A DNA stretch of 64,000 nt, taken from NCBI GenBank assembly GCA_024958715.1, contig JANWUS010000021.1, forward strand, positions 1 to 64,000, written 5' to 3'. The notes under the pieces were generated by a model. It saw only the letters and a list, made by a program, of their open reading frames with translations, did not search any database and was not told where the DNA came from. Position 1 is the first letter of the stretch; each line of letters starts with the position of its first letter. Of the stretch, positions 54,830 to 64,000 are shown piece by piece. Both the position numbers and the translations under genes were made by a program. The DNA comes from Cyanobium sp. FGCU52 (GTDB lineage Bacteria > Cyanobacteriota > Cyanobacteriia > PCC-6307 > Cyanobiaceae).

Positions 54830-56059
54830 GTGATCGTCTCCCCTCCCCCGATCTCCCCCTCCATCTCCGGGATGCTGAGCCCCGGCCGTGAGGAGCTGGC
54901 CCAGGTGGTGCGCGCCCTGCACGAGGAGGGAACCCCCTGGCTGCCGGCCGGCCGCGCCAGCCGACTGGACTGGGGCCCGCGGCTGAGCAAGCCCCACCGG
55001 GTGCTGAGCGTGGCCGCGCTGGATCGGATCCTCGAGCACAACCCCGGCGACTTCACGATCACCGTGGAGGCCGGGGCCTCCCTGGAGGCGGTGCAGGCGG
55101 CCCTGGCCGCCGAGGGCCAGTGGCTGGCGCTCGATTCCCCCTGGGGCGACGGGCCCCTCGGAGCGGGCAGCATCGGCGGCCTGGTGGCCCGGGGCATGGC
55201 CGGCGGTTACCGCCAGCGCTACCTCGGCGTGCGCGACCAGATCATCGGCATCAGCCTGCTCCGCAGCGACGGGGTGGCCGCCCGCGCCGGCGGCAAGGTG
55301 GTGAAGAACGTGGCCGGCTACGACCTGATGCGGCTGTTCTGCGGCAGCTGGGGCTCGCTGGGGCTGATCACCGAGCTCACCCTGCGCACCCTGCCCCTGC
55401 CGCCCCAGCGCCGGGGCCTGCTGGTCCAGGGCCCGCTGGCGGAGCTCGCCTGCCTGGCCCGCTGGCTGCTGGGCTCCAGCCTCAGCCCCGAGCGGATCGA
55501 CTGGTGGAGCGCCGACCTGGCCGCGGCCGCCGGTCTGGCCGCCGAACCCCTGCTGCTGATCGGCCTGGCCAGCGTGCAGGCCGCCACCCTCGAGGAGCAG
55601 ATCGTGTGCATCGCGGGGCACACCGATCGGGCGGCCCGGCGCCTCGACGCGGCCGACCTGGAGCGTCTGCAGGCCGAGGCCCGGGGCGGCGTGGCCGGCC
55701 TCCCCAAGGAGGGCTGGCTGCTGAGGGTGGGCGTGGCCCCCGAGCAGGTCGATCGCCTGCTGGCCGCCCCCGCCTGGGGGAACCTGCGGAGTTCGATCGC
55801 CGCCGGCAGCGGGCTCGGACTGGCCTGGAGCCCACCGGGGCCGCCGGCGGCGGCGGCGGATGCGATCCAGGGCCTGCGCGATCTCTGCCGGGAGCTGGGC
55901 GGCCATCTCACGGTGCTGTCGCAACCCGAGGGCTCGTCCCTGCCGGCCTGGGAGGACGCGCCCTCAAGGCCGCTGATCGAGGCCGTCAAGCGTCAGTTCG
56001 ATCCCCTGAACCAGCTCGCCCCCGGCCGTCTGCCCGGGGTGGCCACACCCTTCGGCTAA
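54830..56059 (+). CDS. glcE: Glycolate oxidase FAD-binding subunit
   Basis: GlcE is a flavin subunit of glycolate dehydrogenase, of the PCMH fold. It has LPAGRASRLDWGPRLSKPHR, ITVEAGASLEAVQAALAAEG, the FAD loop GAGSIGGLVARGMAGG, RDQIIGISLLRSDGVAARAG and GKVVKNVAGYDLMRLFCGSW. At 409 residues it fits the family. The start is uncertain: GTG at 54830 or ATG at 54872 (MLSPGREELAQVV), the latter closer to the known N-terminus. It lies 23 bases after the SGNH gene, separated from glcF by three unrelated genes. Confidence 0.92.
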   Translation: MIVSPPPISPSISGMLSPGREELAQVVRALHEEGTPWLPAGRASRLDWGPRLSKPHRVLSVAALDRILEHNPGDFTITVEAGASLEAVQAALAAEGQWLALDSPWGDGPLGAGSIGGLVARGMAGGYRQRYLGVRDQIIGISLLRSDGVAARAGGKVVKNVAGYDLMRLFCGSWGSLGLITELTLRTLPLPPQRRGLLVQGPLAELACLARWLLGSSLSPERIDWWSADLAAAAGLAAEPLLLIGLASVQAATLEEQIVCIAGHTDRAARRLDAADLERLQAEARGGVAGLPKEGWLLRVGVAPEQVDRLLAAPAWGNLRSSIAAGSGLGLAWSPPGPPAAAADAIQGLRDLCRELGGHLTVLSQPEGSSLPAWEDAPSRPLIEAVKRQFDPLNQLAPGRLPGVATPFG

Positions 56060-56075
56060 TCCCGGCGGCAGCGCG

Positions 56076-56936
56076 TCACATCTCCTCCACCCGGTAGCGG
56101 CACCCCAGGCTCAGCTGCGCCCCGGGCTCCAGCTCCAGCCGTCCTTCGCCGCTCACCAGGGCCCCGCGGGGGCCGCTCCAGGGCTCCAGGCACACCATCG
56201 GCCGCGGCGGATCGGTCCACACCACCACCCGGTCCATCGGCGCGCGGGTGTCCAGCGTCACCGCCCGGCCTGCCAGCGGATCCACCAGCCGCACCGACGC
56301 GGTGGCCTCGGCCAGCAGATCCACCCCTTCCCCCAGGTGCTCCAGCCGCTCGGCCGTGCGGGCCGGCGCCATCGCCGCCTGATCCAGGCAGGTGGGCGGC
56401 AGCCCCTCCAGCCGCACCCGCGCCGGGTCCTGCACCGCCAGATAGGGGTGAAGGCCGAGGCTGAAGGGCAGCGGCGGGCTTCCCGCCTCGCTCCGATTCA
56501 GCACGCGGGCCTCGATCGCCAGGGCCCCCGGCTCGGTGCGCAGCTCCAGCTCGAAGCGGAAGGCGAAGGGGAAGCAGGCCCGGGTCACGGCATCGTCCTC
56601 CAGCGTGAGCCGCACGCCGGCATCGGCGGGCAGGGGCTCCAGGCGCCAGGGGCGATCGCGGGCGAAGCCGTGCTGGGGCAGGGAGAAGCTGCCCTGGGGC
56701 AGGGGCAGCAGCCCGCCCGGGAGCCCCCCGCAGATCGGGAACAGGATCGGGATGCCGCCCCGCACCGAGGCCGCCGGATCGGCGAAGCGCACGGCGTCGA
56801 AGTAGAGGATCTCCCGGCCGCCGCAGCGCCAGCCGCTCACCAGGCCGCCCCGCTCGGGCACGATCCGCAACTGGTCGCCGCGGCTGTCCTCGAACAGGTG
56901 GTGGGGGTAGGGATCAGGGCAGGGCCGCAACGGCAT
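56076..56936 (-). CDS. Aldose 1-epimerase / hexose-6-phosphate mutarotase family
   Basis: A 286-residue mutarotase-like beta-sandwich protein. Typical marks are GGLVSGWRCGGREILYFD, the substrate loop GIPILFPICGGLPGG, QHGFARDRPWRLE, SLGLHPYLAV with the catalytic histidine, and VVVWTDPPRPMVCLEPWSGP with the catalytic glutamate. It should equilibrate anomers of a hexose or hexose-6-phosphate. It overlaps the upstream alpha/beta hydrolase gene by 23 bases. Confidence 0.88.
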   Translation of the reverse strand: MPLRPCPDPYPHHLFEDSRGDQLRIVPERGGLVSGWRCGGREILYFDAVRFADPAASVRGGIPILFPICGGLPGGLLPLPQGSFSLPQHGFARDRPWRLEPLPADAGVRLTLEDDAVTRACFPFAFRFELELRTEPGALAIEARVLNRSEAGSPPLPFSLGLHPYLAVQDPARVRLEGLPPTCLDQAAMAPARTAERLEHLGEGVDLLAEATASVRLVDPLAGRAVTLDTRAPMDRVVVWTDPPRPMVCLEPWSGPRGALVSGEGRLELEPGAQLSLGCRYRVEEM

Positions 56937-57861
56937 CGGGGCTCTCGCTGGCGGCCCCGACCGTAGCGGCGCCCGCCGGGGCAGCCTGCTCGGCGATCCA
57001 GGCCAGCAGCTCGGCGTTCACCCGCTCGGGCACCTCGTCGTGGGGGCAGTGGCCTGCGTCGAGCACCACCTCGCTGGTGGCGGCGGGGGCGTGGCGCAGG
57101 AAGCGCTGCCGGCGACCGGCGGCATCGATCCAGGGGTCGCGCTGGCCCCACAGCAGCAGCAGCGGCGCCTGCAGCTGACTGAACAGGGCGTCGAGGGGCT
57201 CGCCGCGAGGGATGTCGAACACGGTGCGGAACACCCCGAAGGCGCCGGGATCGAGGGAGGGGCGGCGGATCGCCTGCACCAGCTCCTCGTCCACGTTCGT
57301 CTGGTCCACGTACACCCGCTGGAGGGTGCGGCGGATCGTGGCGGGCCGGCGCAGGTTCTCGAACAGCAGCCGCTGCACCACCACGCTCCTGAGCAGGGCC
57401 CCGCCGATGGTGCGGCGGGCGATCGCCCCCCAGCCGCTGGGCGGCGCCTGCTCCTCGCTGAACGGACCGGCGGCATTGAGCAGCACCACCCCGGCGGCCT
57501 GCGTGCCCAGGGCGGCCCCGGCGGCCAGGGCCGCGTAGCCGCCCAGGGAGTTGCCCACCAGCACCGTGGGCCGGCCGATGCGCTCGTTCACGTAGGCGGC
57601 CAGCTGGTCGCGCCAGAGGGCGCCGCCGTAGGGCAGGCCGGCGGGCTTGGCGCTGCGGCCGAAGCCAAGCAGATCCACGGCGTGCACCTCATGGCGGCCG
57701 GCCAGCACCGGCACGTTGTGGCGCCAGTGGTCGGTGGAGGCCCCGAAGCCGTGCACCAGCAACACGGCGGGCCCCACGGGATCGGCGGGAGCCCGCCGCA
57801 GGCTGTGCACCGGATGACCCTGGAAGCTCCAGGCGGCCGGAGTCCCGGGGGCGTCGGTCAC
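56914..57861 (-). CDS. Alpha/beta hydrolase
   Basis: A 315-residue alpha/beta hydrolase. The oxyanion loop is LLVHGFGASTDHWRHNVPVL, the nucleophile elbow is LVGNSLGGYAAL, and the acid and histidine lie in LLWGQRDPWIDAAGRRQRFL and VLDAGHCPHDEVPERV. Cyanobacterial and plastid relatives include esterases and pheophytinase-like enzymes; the substrate cannot be told. It has a GTG start with a TAGCAT box 24 bases upstream (57886-57891). Confidence 0.88.
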   Translation of the reverse strand: MTDAPGTPAAWSFQGHPVHSLRRAPADPVGPAVLLVHGFGASTDHWRHNVPVLAGRHEVHAVDLLGFGRSAKPAGLPYGGALWRDQLAAYVNERIGRPTVLVGNSLGGYAALAAGAALGTQAAGVVLLNAAGPFSEEQAPPSGWGAIARRTIGGALLRSVVVQRLLFENLRRPATIRRTLQRVYVDQTNVDEELVQAIRRPSLDPGAFGVFRTVFDIPRGEPLDALFSQLQAPLLLLWGQRDPWIDAAGRRQRFLRHAPAATSEVVLDAGHCPHDEVPERVNAELLAWIAEQAAPAGAATVGAASESPDAVAALP

Positions 57862-57885
57862 AGCGGGGAAGCAAAGGGTGGCGCG

Positions 57886-57891
57886 ATGCTA
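57886..57891 (-). promoter_or_regulatory. Possible -10 box for the alpha/beta hydrolase
   Basis: TAGCAT on the minus strand, 24 bases before the GTG start at 57861. No -35 box is clear. Confidence 0.3.
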
Positions 57892-57931
57892 GGCAGCGCG
57901 TCCGGGGCGGGGAGAGCCGCCTGGGGCGTGA

Positions 57932-58480
57932 TCACCGCCAGTCGAGCCAGGGCAGGAAGGGAACGATCGCCGGGGTGGCCGCGCGGTAGGCGGCGTAGCC
58001 GGGATGGGCCGCGGCCAGGCCCTCCTCCTCGCGCCGGGCCTTGCCGCCGAGCACGCCCGCCAGGGCCAGCAGCAGCAGCAGGTGCAGCAGGCTGCCGAGC
58101 AGCACCGCCATGCCGAGGGCGCCGATCAGGACCGCCCGGTAGAGGGGATGGCGGCAATGGGCGTAGGGCCCCTCCGTCACGAGCGGGGCGCCGGGGATCG
58201 GATCGGGCAGGGGGGTGAGGCTGGAGCCCAGCCGCAGGAACGACTGCAAGGCCAGCAGCAGGGCCAGCGCCACCAGCGCGGCCCCCAGCAGCCGCAGCGC
58301 CATGGGCCAGGCCAGGCCCAGGGCGGCCGGCGGCGGCAGGGGGGGCAGCAGCAGCGCGGCGATCAGCAGCAGCTGGGCCGCCAGCCACCATTCGCCGCGG
58401 CGGTTGTCGAGCCAGCCGGCGCGGCTGAAGCCCCAGCGCGCCAGCAGCCCGGCCGTGCCATCAGGAGGGTTGCTCGACAA
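57932..58480 (-). CDS. Membrane methyltransferase of the isoprenylcysteine carboxyl methyltransferase type
   Basis: A 182-residue membrane protein with four hydrophobic segments. The SAM-binding region is recognisable as VTEGPYAHCRHPLYRAVLIG, the G-P-Y-x3-R-H-P-x-Y motif of the ICMT/PEMT group, and the end carries AAHPGYAAYRAATPAIVPFLP. Bacterial members methylate lipids, sterols or unknown substrates. The TTG start lies within the end of the antiporter gene (20-base overlap). Confidence 0.85.
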   Translation of the reverse strand: MSSNPPDGTAGLLARWGFSRAGWLDNRRGEWWLAAQLLLIAALLLPPLPPPAALGLAWPMALRLLGAALVALALLLALQSFLRLGSSLTPLPDPIPGAPLVTEGPYAHCRHPLYRAVLIGALGMAVLLGSLLHLLLLLALAGVLGGKARREEEGLAAAHPGYAAYRAATPAIVPFLPWLDWR

Positions 58481-59798
58481 GGTCGCCCTGGCGGGAGAGC
58501 ACCAGTCTGAGCAGGATCGGCGCCAGGAAGGTGGTACCGATCACCATCAGCAGGATGGCGGCCTCGAGGGCCGGGCTGAGGATCCCGGCCTGGCTGCCCA
58601 GGCCCAGGAAGATCAGGCCCACCTCGCCCCGCGGCATCATTCCCAGCCCCACCACCAGGCGATTGGTCTTCTCCTTGCTCCAGTAGCTCCAGCCCGCCGC
58701 CACCTTGCCGGCGATCGCCACCACCAGCAGGAAGGCGGCCAGCACCAGGCCCTGGCGGTTGTCGGGGTCGAGCGGGTTGAGCACCGAGAGGTCCATGCCG
58801 GTGCCGATCAGCACGAAGAACACGGTGGCGAACAGGGCCACCAGGGGCTTCACCGTTTCCTGGATCGCCTCGGTGTGGCGGCTGGCGCTGAGGATCAGGC
58901 CGGCGGCGAATGCCCCGAGGGCGGCCTCGAGGCCGATGGCCTGGGCGGCGAAGCAGCAGAGGGTGAGCACCACGAAGCCGGCCACCACCACCTCGCCCGG
59001 AGCCCGCAGCTGATCGAGCACCCAGTCGAAGGCCGGGGCGGCGGTGCGGCTGAGGAACAGGGCGGCGGCCACGAACACCAGGGCCGCCATCACCAGCTTG
59101 AGGATCGGACCCACGGAGAAGGAGCCGCCGCCGGCCAGGGCCACCACCACCGCCAGGATCACGATGCCGAGGATGTCGTCGAGCACGGCGGCGCCGATCA
59201 CCGTCTGCCCCTCGCGGGTCTTGAGGTACTTCAGCTCGCCGAACACGCTGGCGGTGATGCCGATGCTGGTGGCGGTCATGGCGGCCCCGGCGAAGATCGC
59301 CGGGAACAGGGGCACGTGAAACAGGACCACCAGACCGGCGGTGCCCAGGGCGAAGGGCAGCACCACCCCGGTCACTGCCACGGTGGTGGCCTGCATCCCC
59401 ACCGCCACCAGCTCATCGAGTTCGCTCTCCAGACCGGTGAGGAACAGCAGGGCGTAGAGCCCGAGCTGGGACACGGCCTTGAGGTTGGGGAAGGTCTCCT
59501 CGTAGATGTCCTGAACCACCTCGGGGGTCACATCGGCCAGGGAACCCACCAGGGCCAGCAGCCCGTGGTTGAGCTGGGCGTGCACCTCCGGCGGCAGGAT
59601 CAGGTGAAAGCCGGAGACGCCGATGATCACCCCGGCCACGAGCTCGCCCAGGATGGTGGGCAGCTCCAGCCGCACCATCACCTCGGCCAGGGCGCGGGCC
59701 GCCAGGAAGATGATCAGGAAGCGACCCACCTGCAGGAGGGTTTCCACCACCTCCACCTGATGGTTGCCGATGGCGAGCAGCAGCGGCGCGAGGGTCAT
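58461..59798 (-). CDS. Cation:proton antiporter (CPA2, NapA/KefB type)
   Basis: A 445-residue antiporter with about twelve spans. Family marks are ARALAEVMVRLELPTILGEL, AGVIIGVSGFHLI, the core SVFGELKYLKTREGQTVIGA followed by LDDILGIVILAVVVA (paired aspartates that bind the cation), and a second half with GAFAAGLILSASRHTEAIQE and MPRGEVGLIFLGLG. It likely exchanges Na or K for protons. It begins a two-gene operon with the methyltransferase gene and is divergent from glgP across a 206-base gap. Confidence 0.92.
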   Translation of the reverse strand: MTLAPLLLAIGNHQVEVVETLLQVGRFLIIFLAARALAEVMVRLELPTILGELVAGVIIGVSGFHLILPPEVHAQLNHGLLALVGSLADVTPEVVQDIYEETFPNLKAVSQLGLYALLFLTGLESELDELVAVGMQATTVAVTGVVLPFALGTAGLVVLFHVPLFPAIFAGAAMTATSIGITASVFGELKYLKTREGQTVIGAAVLDDILGIVILAVVVALAGGGSFSVGPILKLVMAALVFVAAALFLSRTAAPAFDWVLDQLRAPGEVVVAGFVVLTLCCFAAQAIGLEAALGAFAAGLILSASRHTEAIQETVKPLVALFATVFFVLIGTGMDLSVLNPLDPDNRQGLVLAAFLLVVAIAGKVAAGWSYWSKEKTNRLVVGLGMMPRGEVGLIFLGLGSQAGILSPALEAAILLMVIGTTFLAPILLRLVLSRQGDLVEQPS

Positions 59799-60004
59799 GG
59801 AAAGGGAGCAGTGCGCCGGGATCGCGGGACGTTAACCCCAACCGGTCAGGGTGTTCGGTTGCTGATCACGCCAAGACGGCAGAGCGCAAAACGGCTGCGA
59901 CCGCTACGGTTCCAAGGGGCGTTCCATGAAAGGAGCGGGCGAACCACCACGCCCCAAGCGCCGTCCGGCGTGCCGCCCGACCGCAGGAGACGCCGAACAA
60001 CGCC

Positions 60005-62527
<2,523 letters not shown>

Positions 62528-62557
62528 CCCCCGGGCCCACCGCTCAGGCCCCGGGGC
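62528..62557. terminator. GC-rich hairpin between convergent genes
   Basis: CCCCGGG at 62529-62535 can pair with CCCCGGGG at 62549-62556 across a 13-base loop, between the ends of glgP and the convergent gene. There is no T run, so terminator function is a guess. Confidence 0.35.
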
Positions 62558-62567
62558 CCCTCAGGGT

Positions 62568-63035
62568 TCAGGGGCGGTGATCGGGCAGATCGGGCGTCTG
62601 GTGCAGGAGGCGGTTGAGGCGCAACCGATCGGCGTTGAGGGGATCGGGGGCCAGTTCGCCGGCCAGCTCGCGGAACTTCTGCTCCACCTCGTCGGGAACG
62701 CGCACGTCGAAGACGCGCTCCATCAGGGCTTCGATCGAGAACAGGTGGGCGTTGATGTTCTCCAGATCGGCCATGGCCTGCTGGATCGGCTCCGACTCGG
62801 CTGTGGCGGCGGCGGAGCCCGCATCGGCAGGCGCTGCGCCTGCAGGGCCCTCGGGGGCGTCGCCGTACTGCTTCTGCAGCTCCTCAAGCACGCGCCCGGC
62901 CAGGGTGCGGAACGATTGCAGGGCCGCCCAGTTGAGCTCCTGCTGCTGACGCAGGCTGGGATTCTCGCGGATCAATCGGTCGTGTTCCCGATAGAAGCGC
63001 TGGCAGTCAGGGCATTGGCAGGGCTCTTCGGGCAC
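62568..63035 (-). CDS. Hypothetical protein with N-terminal cysteine cluster
   Basis: A 155-residue soluble, mostly helical protein. Near the N-terminus it has PCQCPDCQRFYREHDRLIRE, a Cys-x-Cys-x2-Cys arrangement that could bind a metal. An Ala/Pro-rich linker (about 62-82) leads to a helix ADLENINAHLFSIEALMERV and FDVRVPDEVEQKFRELAGE. I do not know a function. I start at the GTG preceded by GGAGAAGG seven bases away; a TTG 21 bases upstream is the alternative. Confidence 0.65.
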   Translation of the reverse strand: MPEEPCQCPDCQRFYREHDRLIRENPSLRQQQELNWAALQSFRTLAGRVLEELQKQYGDAPEGPAGAAPADAGSAAATAESEPIQQAMADLENINAHLFSIEALMERVFDVRVPDEVEQKFRELAGELAPDPLNADRLRLNRLLHQTPDLPDHRP

Positions 63036-63052
63036 CGCGTTCCCTTCTCCGA

Positions 63053-63313
63053 TCAACTCCCATCATGGCATTGAAACGGGTCCGGCTGCCTGAGTCCCGG
63101 TTCAGTCCATAGACGCTCCCAGGCTTCCGCAGCGGTGAGAGCCCCTGAGCGGGCCACCTTTCAGAGAACGTCGGCCACCTCCACCATCTGGAACGCCGGA
63201 GCCAGAACCTGCCCTGCCTCTTCGAGCCGATCTGCCACCTGATCCACCCCCTCCTGATCCAACAGGAAACGCACGGCAGCCGATGCATCGAGAACCAGAC
63301 GCTCAGCGGTCAC
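63053..63313 (-). pseudogene. vapC: VapC-type PIN toxin, broken by a nonsense codon
   Basis: The GTG at 63313 begins a PIN-domain protein (ERLVLDASAAVRFLLDQEGV with the first catalytic Asp), which continues VLAPAFQMVEVADVL and then meets TGA at 63163-63161. Read through that stop, the same frame continues KVARSGALTAAEAWERLW, just as PIN proteins do after a V-A-x-V-L-W motif, so TGA replaces a TGG. The frame then loses homology and stops at 63055-63053, so the C-terminal half with the remaining acidic residues is missing. The start overlaps the antitoxin end by 11 bases. Confidence 0.75.
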
Positions 63314-63545
63314 GGACCGCACGAATCATGTCCTCGGGACTCTGCTCAAGCACGACGGAAGGGCGATCAAGCCGGGCCCGCCAGTGGGCGAGGGCGGCGC
63401 GCCGGCACTCCACCCGATCAGCCTGCGCCACAGAGGTGAGATCGACGATCGCCTGCTGGGCAAGGCTGCGTCGATGCAACTGAGCTCGCCGCAACAGGTG
63501 GTTGTACACAGCGGCAGGAAGATCGCAAATCTGCAGGGAGGGCAT
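63303..63545 (-). CDS. vapB: Antitoxin of VapB/FitA type
   Basis: An 80-residue ribbon-helix-helix antitoxin that starts MPSLQICDLPAAVYNHLLRR and continues AQLHRRSLAQQAIVDLTSVA, the DNA-binding pattern of FitA-like antitoxins. The C-terminal half would wrap the partner PIN toxin, which is broken downstream. It probably still represses its own promoter; a TAGGTT box lies 16 bases upstream (63562-63567). An in-frame start 16 codons earlier is less likely. Confidence 0.8.
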   Translation of the reverse strand: MPSLQICDLPAAVYNHLLRRAQLHRRSLAQQAIVDLTSVAQADRVECRRAALAHWRARLDRPSVVLEQSPEDMIRAVRDR

Positions 63546-63610
63546 CTCCGAAACAGGCACGAACCTATCGGGCATATTCACTCGCGTGTGCAACTTGCCT
63601 GCGCGCGCCC

Positions 63611-63943
63611 TCAGGCCGCCAGGGGCCCGGCGCCGGCCTGGGGGGGGAGGCCTTCGTCGTCGATCCCGGCCGCATCGGGCAGGGGGATCTCGATCGAACT
63701 CACCACGTGAATCACATCGCGCAGCCGCATCGAATCGGCGAACCAGCCCATCGCCTGCTCCACATCCCCGCGGCGCTCGGCGTCGGTGGCCTGCTCCTCG
63801 TGGGCTTCGGCCAGCAGGGCGAGCCAGCAGAGGCAGCGGGCCTGCACCACCGAAAGGTCGAGCTCATCGGGCTGGCTGTCGGCGATGCGCTCGCTTTCCT
63901 GCTGCACCAGCAGCCGCAGGCGCAGGTCGTGAAGCTGGGTCAT
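63611..63943 (-). CDS. Conserved-looking hypothetical protein
   Basis: A 110-residue helical protein reading MTQLHDLRLRLLVQQESERI, LDLSVVQARCLCWLALLAEA and MGWFADSMRLRDVIHVVSSI. It has no signal peptide or known motif. A TAGCGT box (63966-63971) lies 22 bases upstream of the chosen ATG, which would exclude a GTG start at 63967. Function unknown. Confidence 0.65.
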   Translation of the reverse strand: MTQLHDLRLRLLVQQESERIADSQPDELDLSVVQARCLCWLALLAEAHEEQATDAERRGDVEQAMGWFADSMRLRDVIHVVSSIEIPLPDAAGIDDEGLPPQAGAGPLAA

Positions 63944-63965
63944 CCGGGCGGCGACGACTGGACCC

Positions 63966-63971
63966 ACGCTA
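63966..63971 (-). promoter_or_regulatory. Possible -10 box for the last gene
   Basis: TAGCGT on the minus strand, 22 bases before the ATG at 63943. No -35 box is clear. Confidence 0.28.
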
Positions 63972-64000
63972 GCGGCGGTGCCCGAAATCCAAAAGCCGCC

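Overview
The window comes from a GC-rich cyanobacterium, most likely a picocyanobacterium of the Synechococcus/Cyanobium group. The direct signs are photosystem II genes (psbE-psbF-psbL-psbJ), their assembly partners rubA and ycf48, the thylakoid NDH-1 genes ndhC-ndhK-ndhJ, a biliverdin-forming heme oxygenase, an NADP-type isocitrate dehydrogenase, glycolate oxidase subunits and glycogen phosphorylase. Assignment below the phylum is inference from base composition and gene content.

Layout. (1) 1-555: one end of an IS21-type insertion sequence, which has cut off the last codons of rfbF. (2) 539-9481: a surface-glycan block with truncated rfbF, an MsbA-like ABC exporter, four family-4 glycosyltransferases and a WbsX-type protein. 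The stretch 3362-6935 is visibly more AT-rich than the rest. (3) 9541-13691: housekeeping photosynthesis genes, ndhCKJ divergent from rubA-ycf48-psbEFLJ, ending in a good terminator. (4) 13756-24194: a small aspartic protease, hisS, a UDP-sugar operon (UDP-glucose dehydrogenase, UDP-glucuronate decarboxylase, UDP-glucuronate 4-epimerase), galE, a membrane protein, the tRNA CCA enzyme and kdsD/kpsF. (5) 24208-45343: a long glycan block with an acyltransferase, CMP-KDO genes (kdsB, kdsA, kdsC), many glycosyltransferases, a sulfotransferase, two proteins with sialyltransferase-like motifs, two paralogous polymerase-like membrane proteins and a second ABC exporter; the helicase gene pcrA sits inside it. 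(6) 45418-64000: mostly metabolism (heme oxygenase, icd, glcF, a four-carbon acid sugar kinase, an SGNH hydrolase, glcE, a mutarotase, an alpha/beta hydrolase, a proton antiporter, glgP), an unrecognised gene pair at 48374-50034, and a broken VapBC-type toxin-antitoxin locus near the right edge.

How it fits together. Sugar nucleotides made here (CDP-glucose formerly, UDP-Glc/Gal, UDP-GlcA, UDP-Xyl, UDP-GalA, CMP-KDO) would feed at least a dozen glycosyltransferases. Sulfo- and acyl-transferases would decorate the product, and two MsbA-like exporters would move lipid-linked or lipid A-linked precursors. All four enzymes of CMP-KDO synthesis are present in three separate places, but I see no KDO transferase of the WaaA type. 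The most interesting region is the kdsA-kdsC-GT-polymerase-polymerase operon (37347-42424) together with the two sialyltransferase-like proteins (30158-31018 and 36222-37343), which could use CMP-KDO.

There are no rRNA genes, tRNA genes or CRISPR arrays that I can see, and no gene-free stretch longer than 300 bases. Start codons are often GTG or TTG, and many genes overlap by 4 to 11 bases, so several starts were chosen from overlaps rather than from ribosome binding sites.
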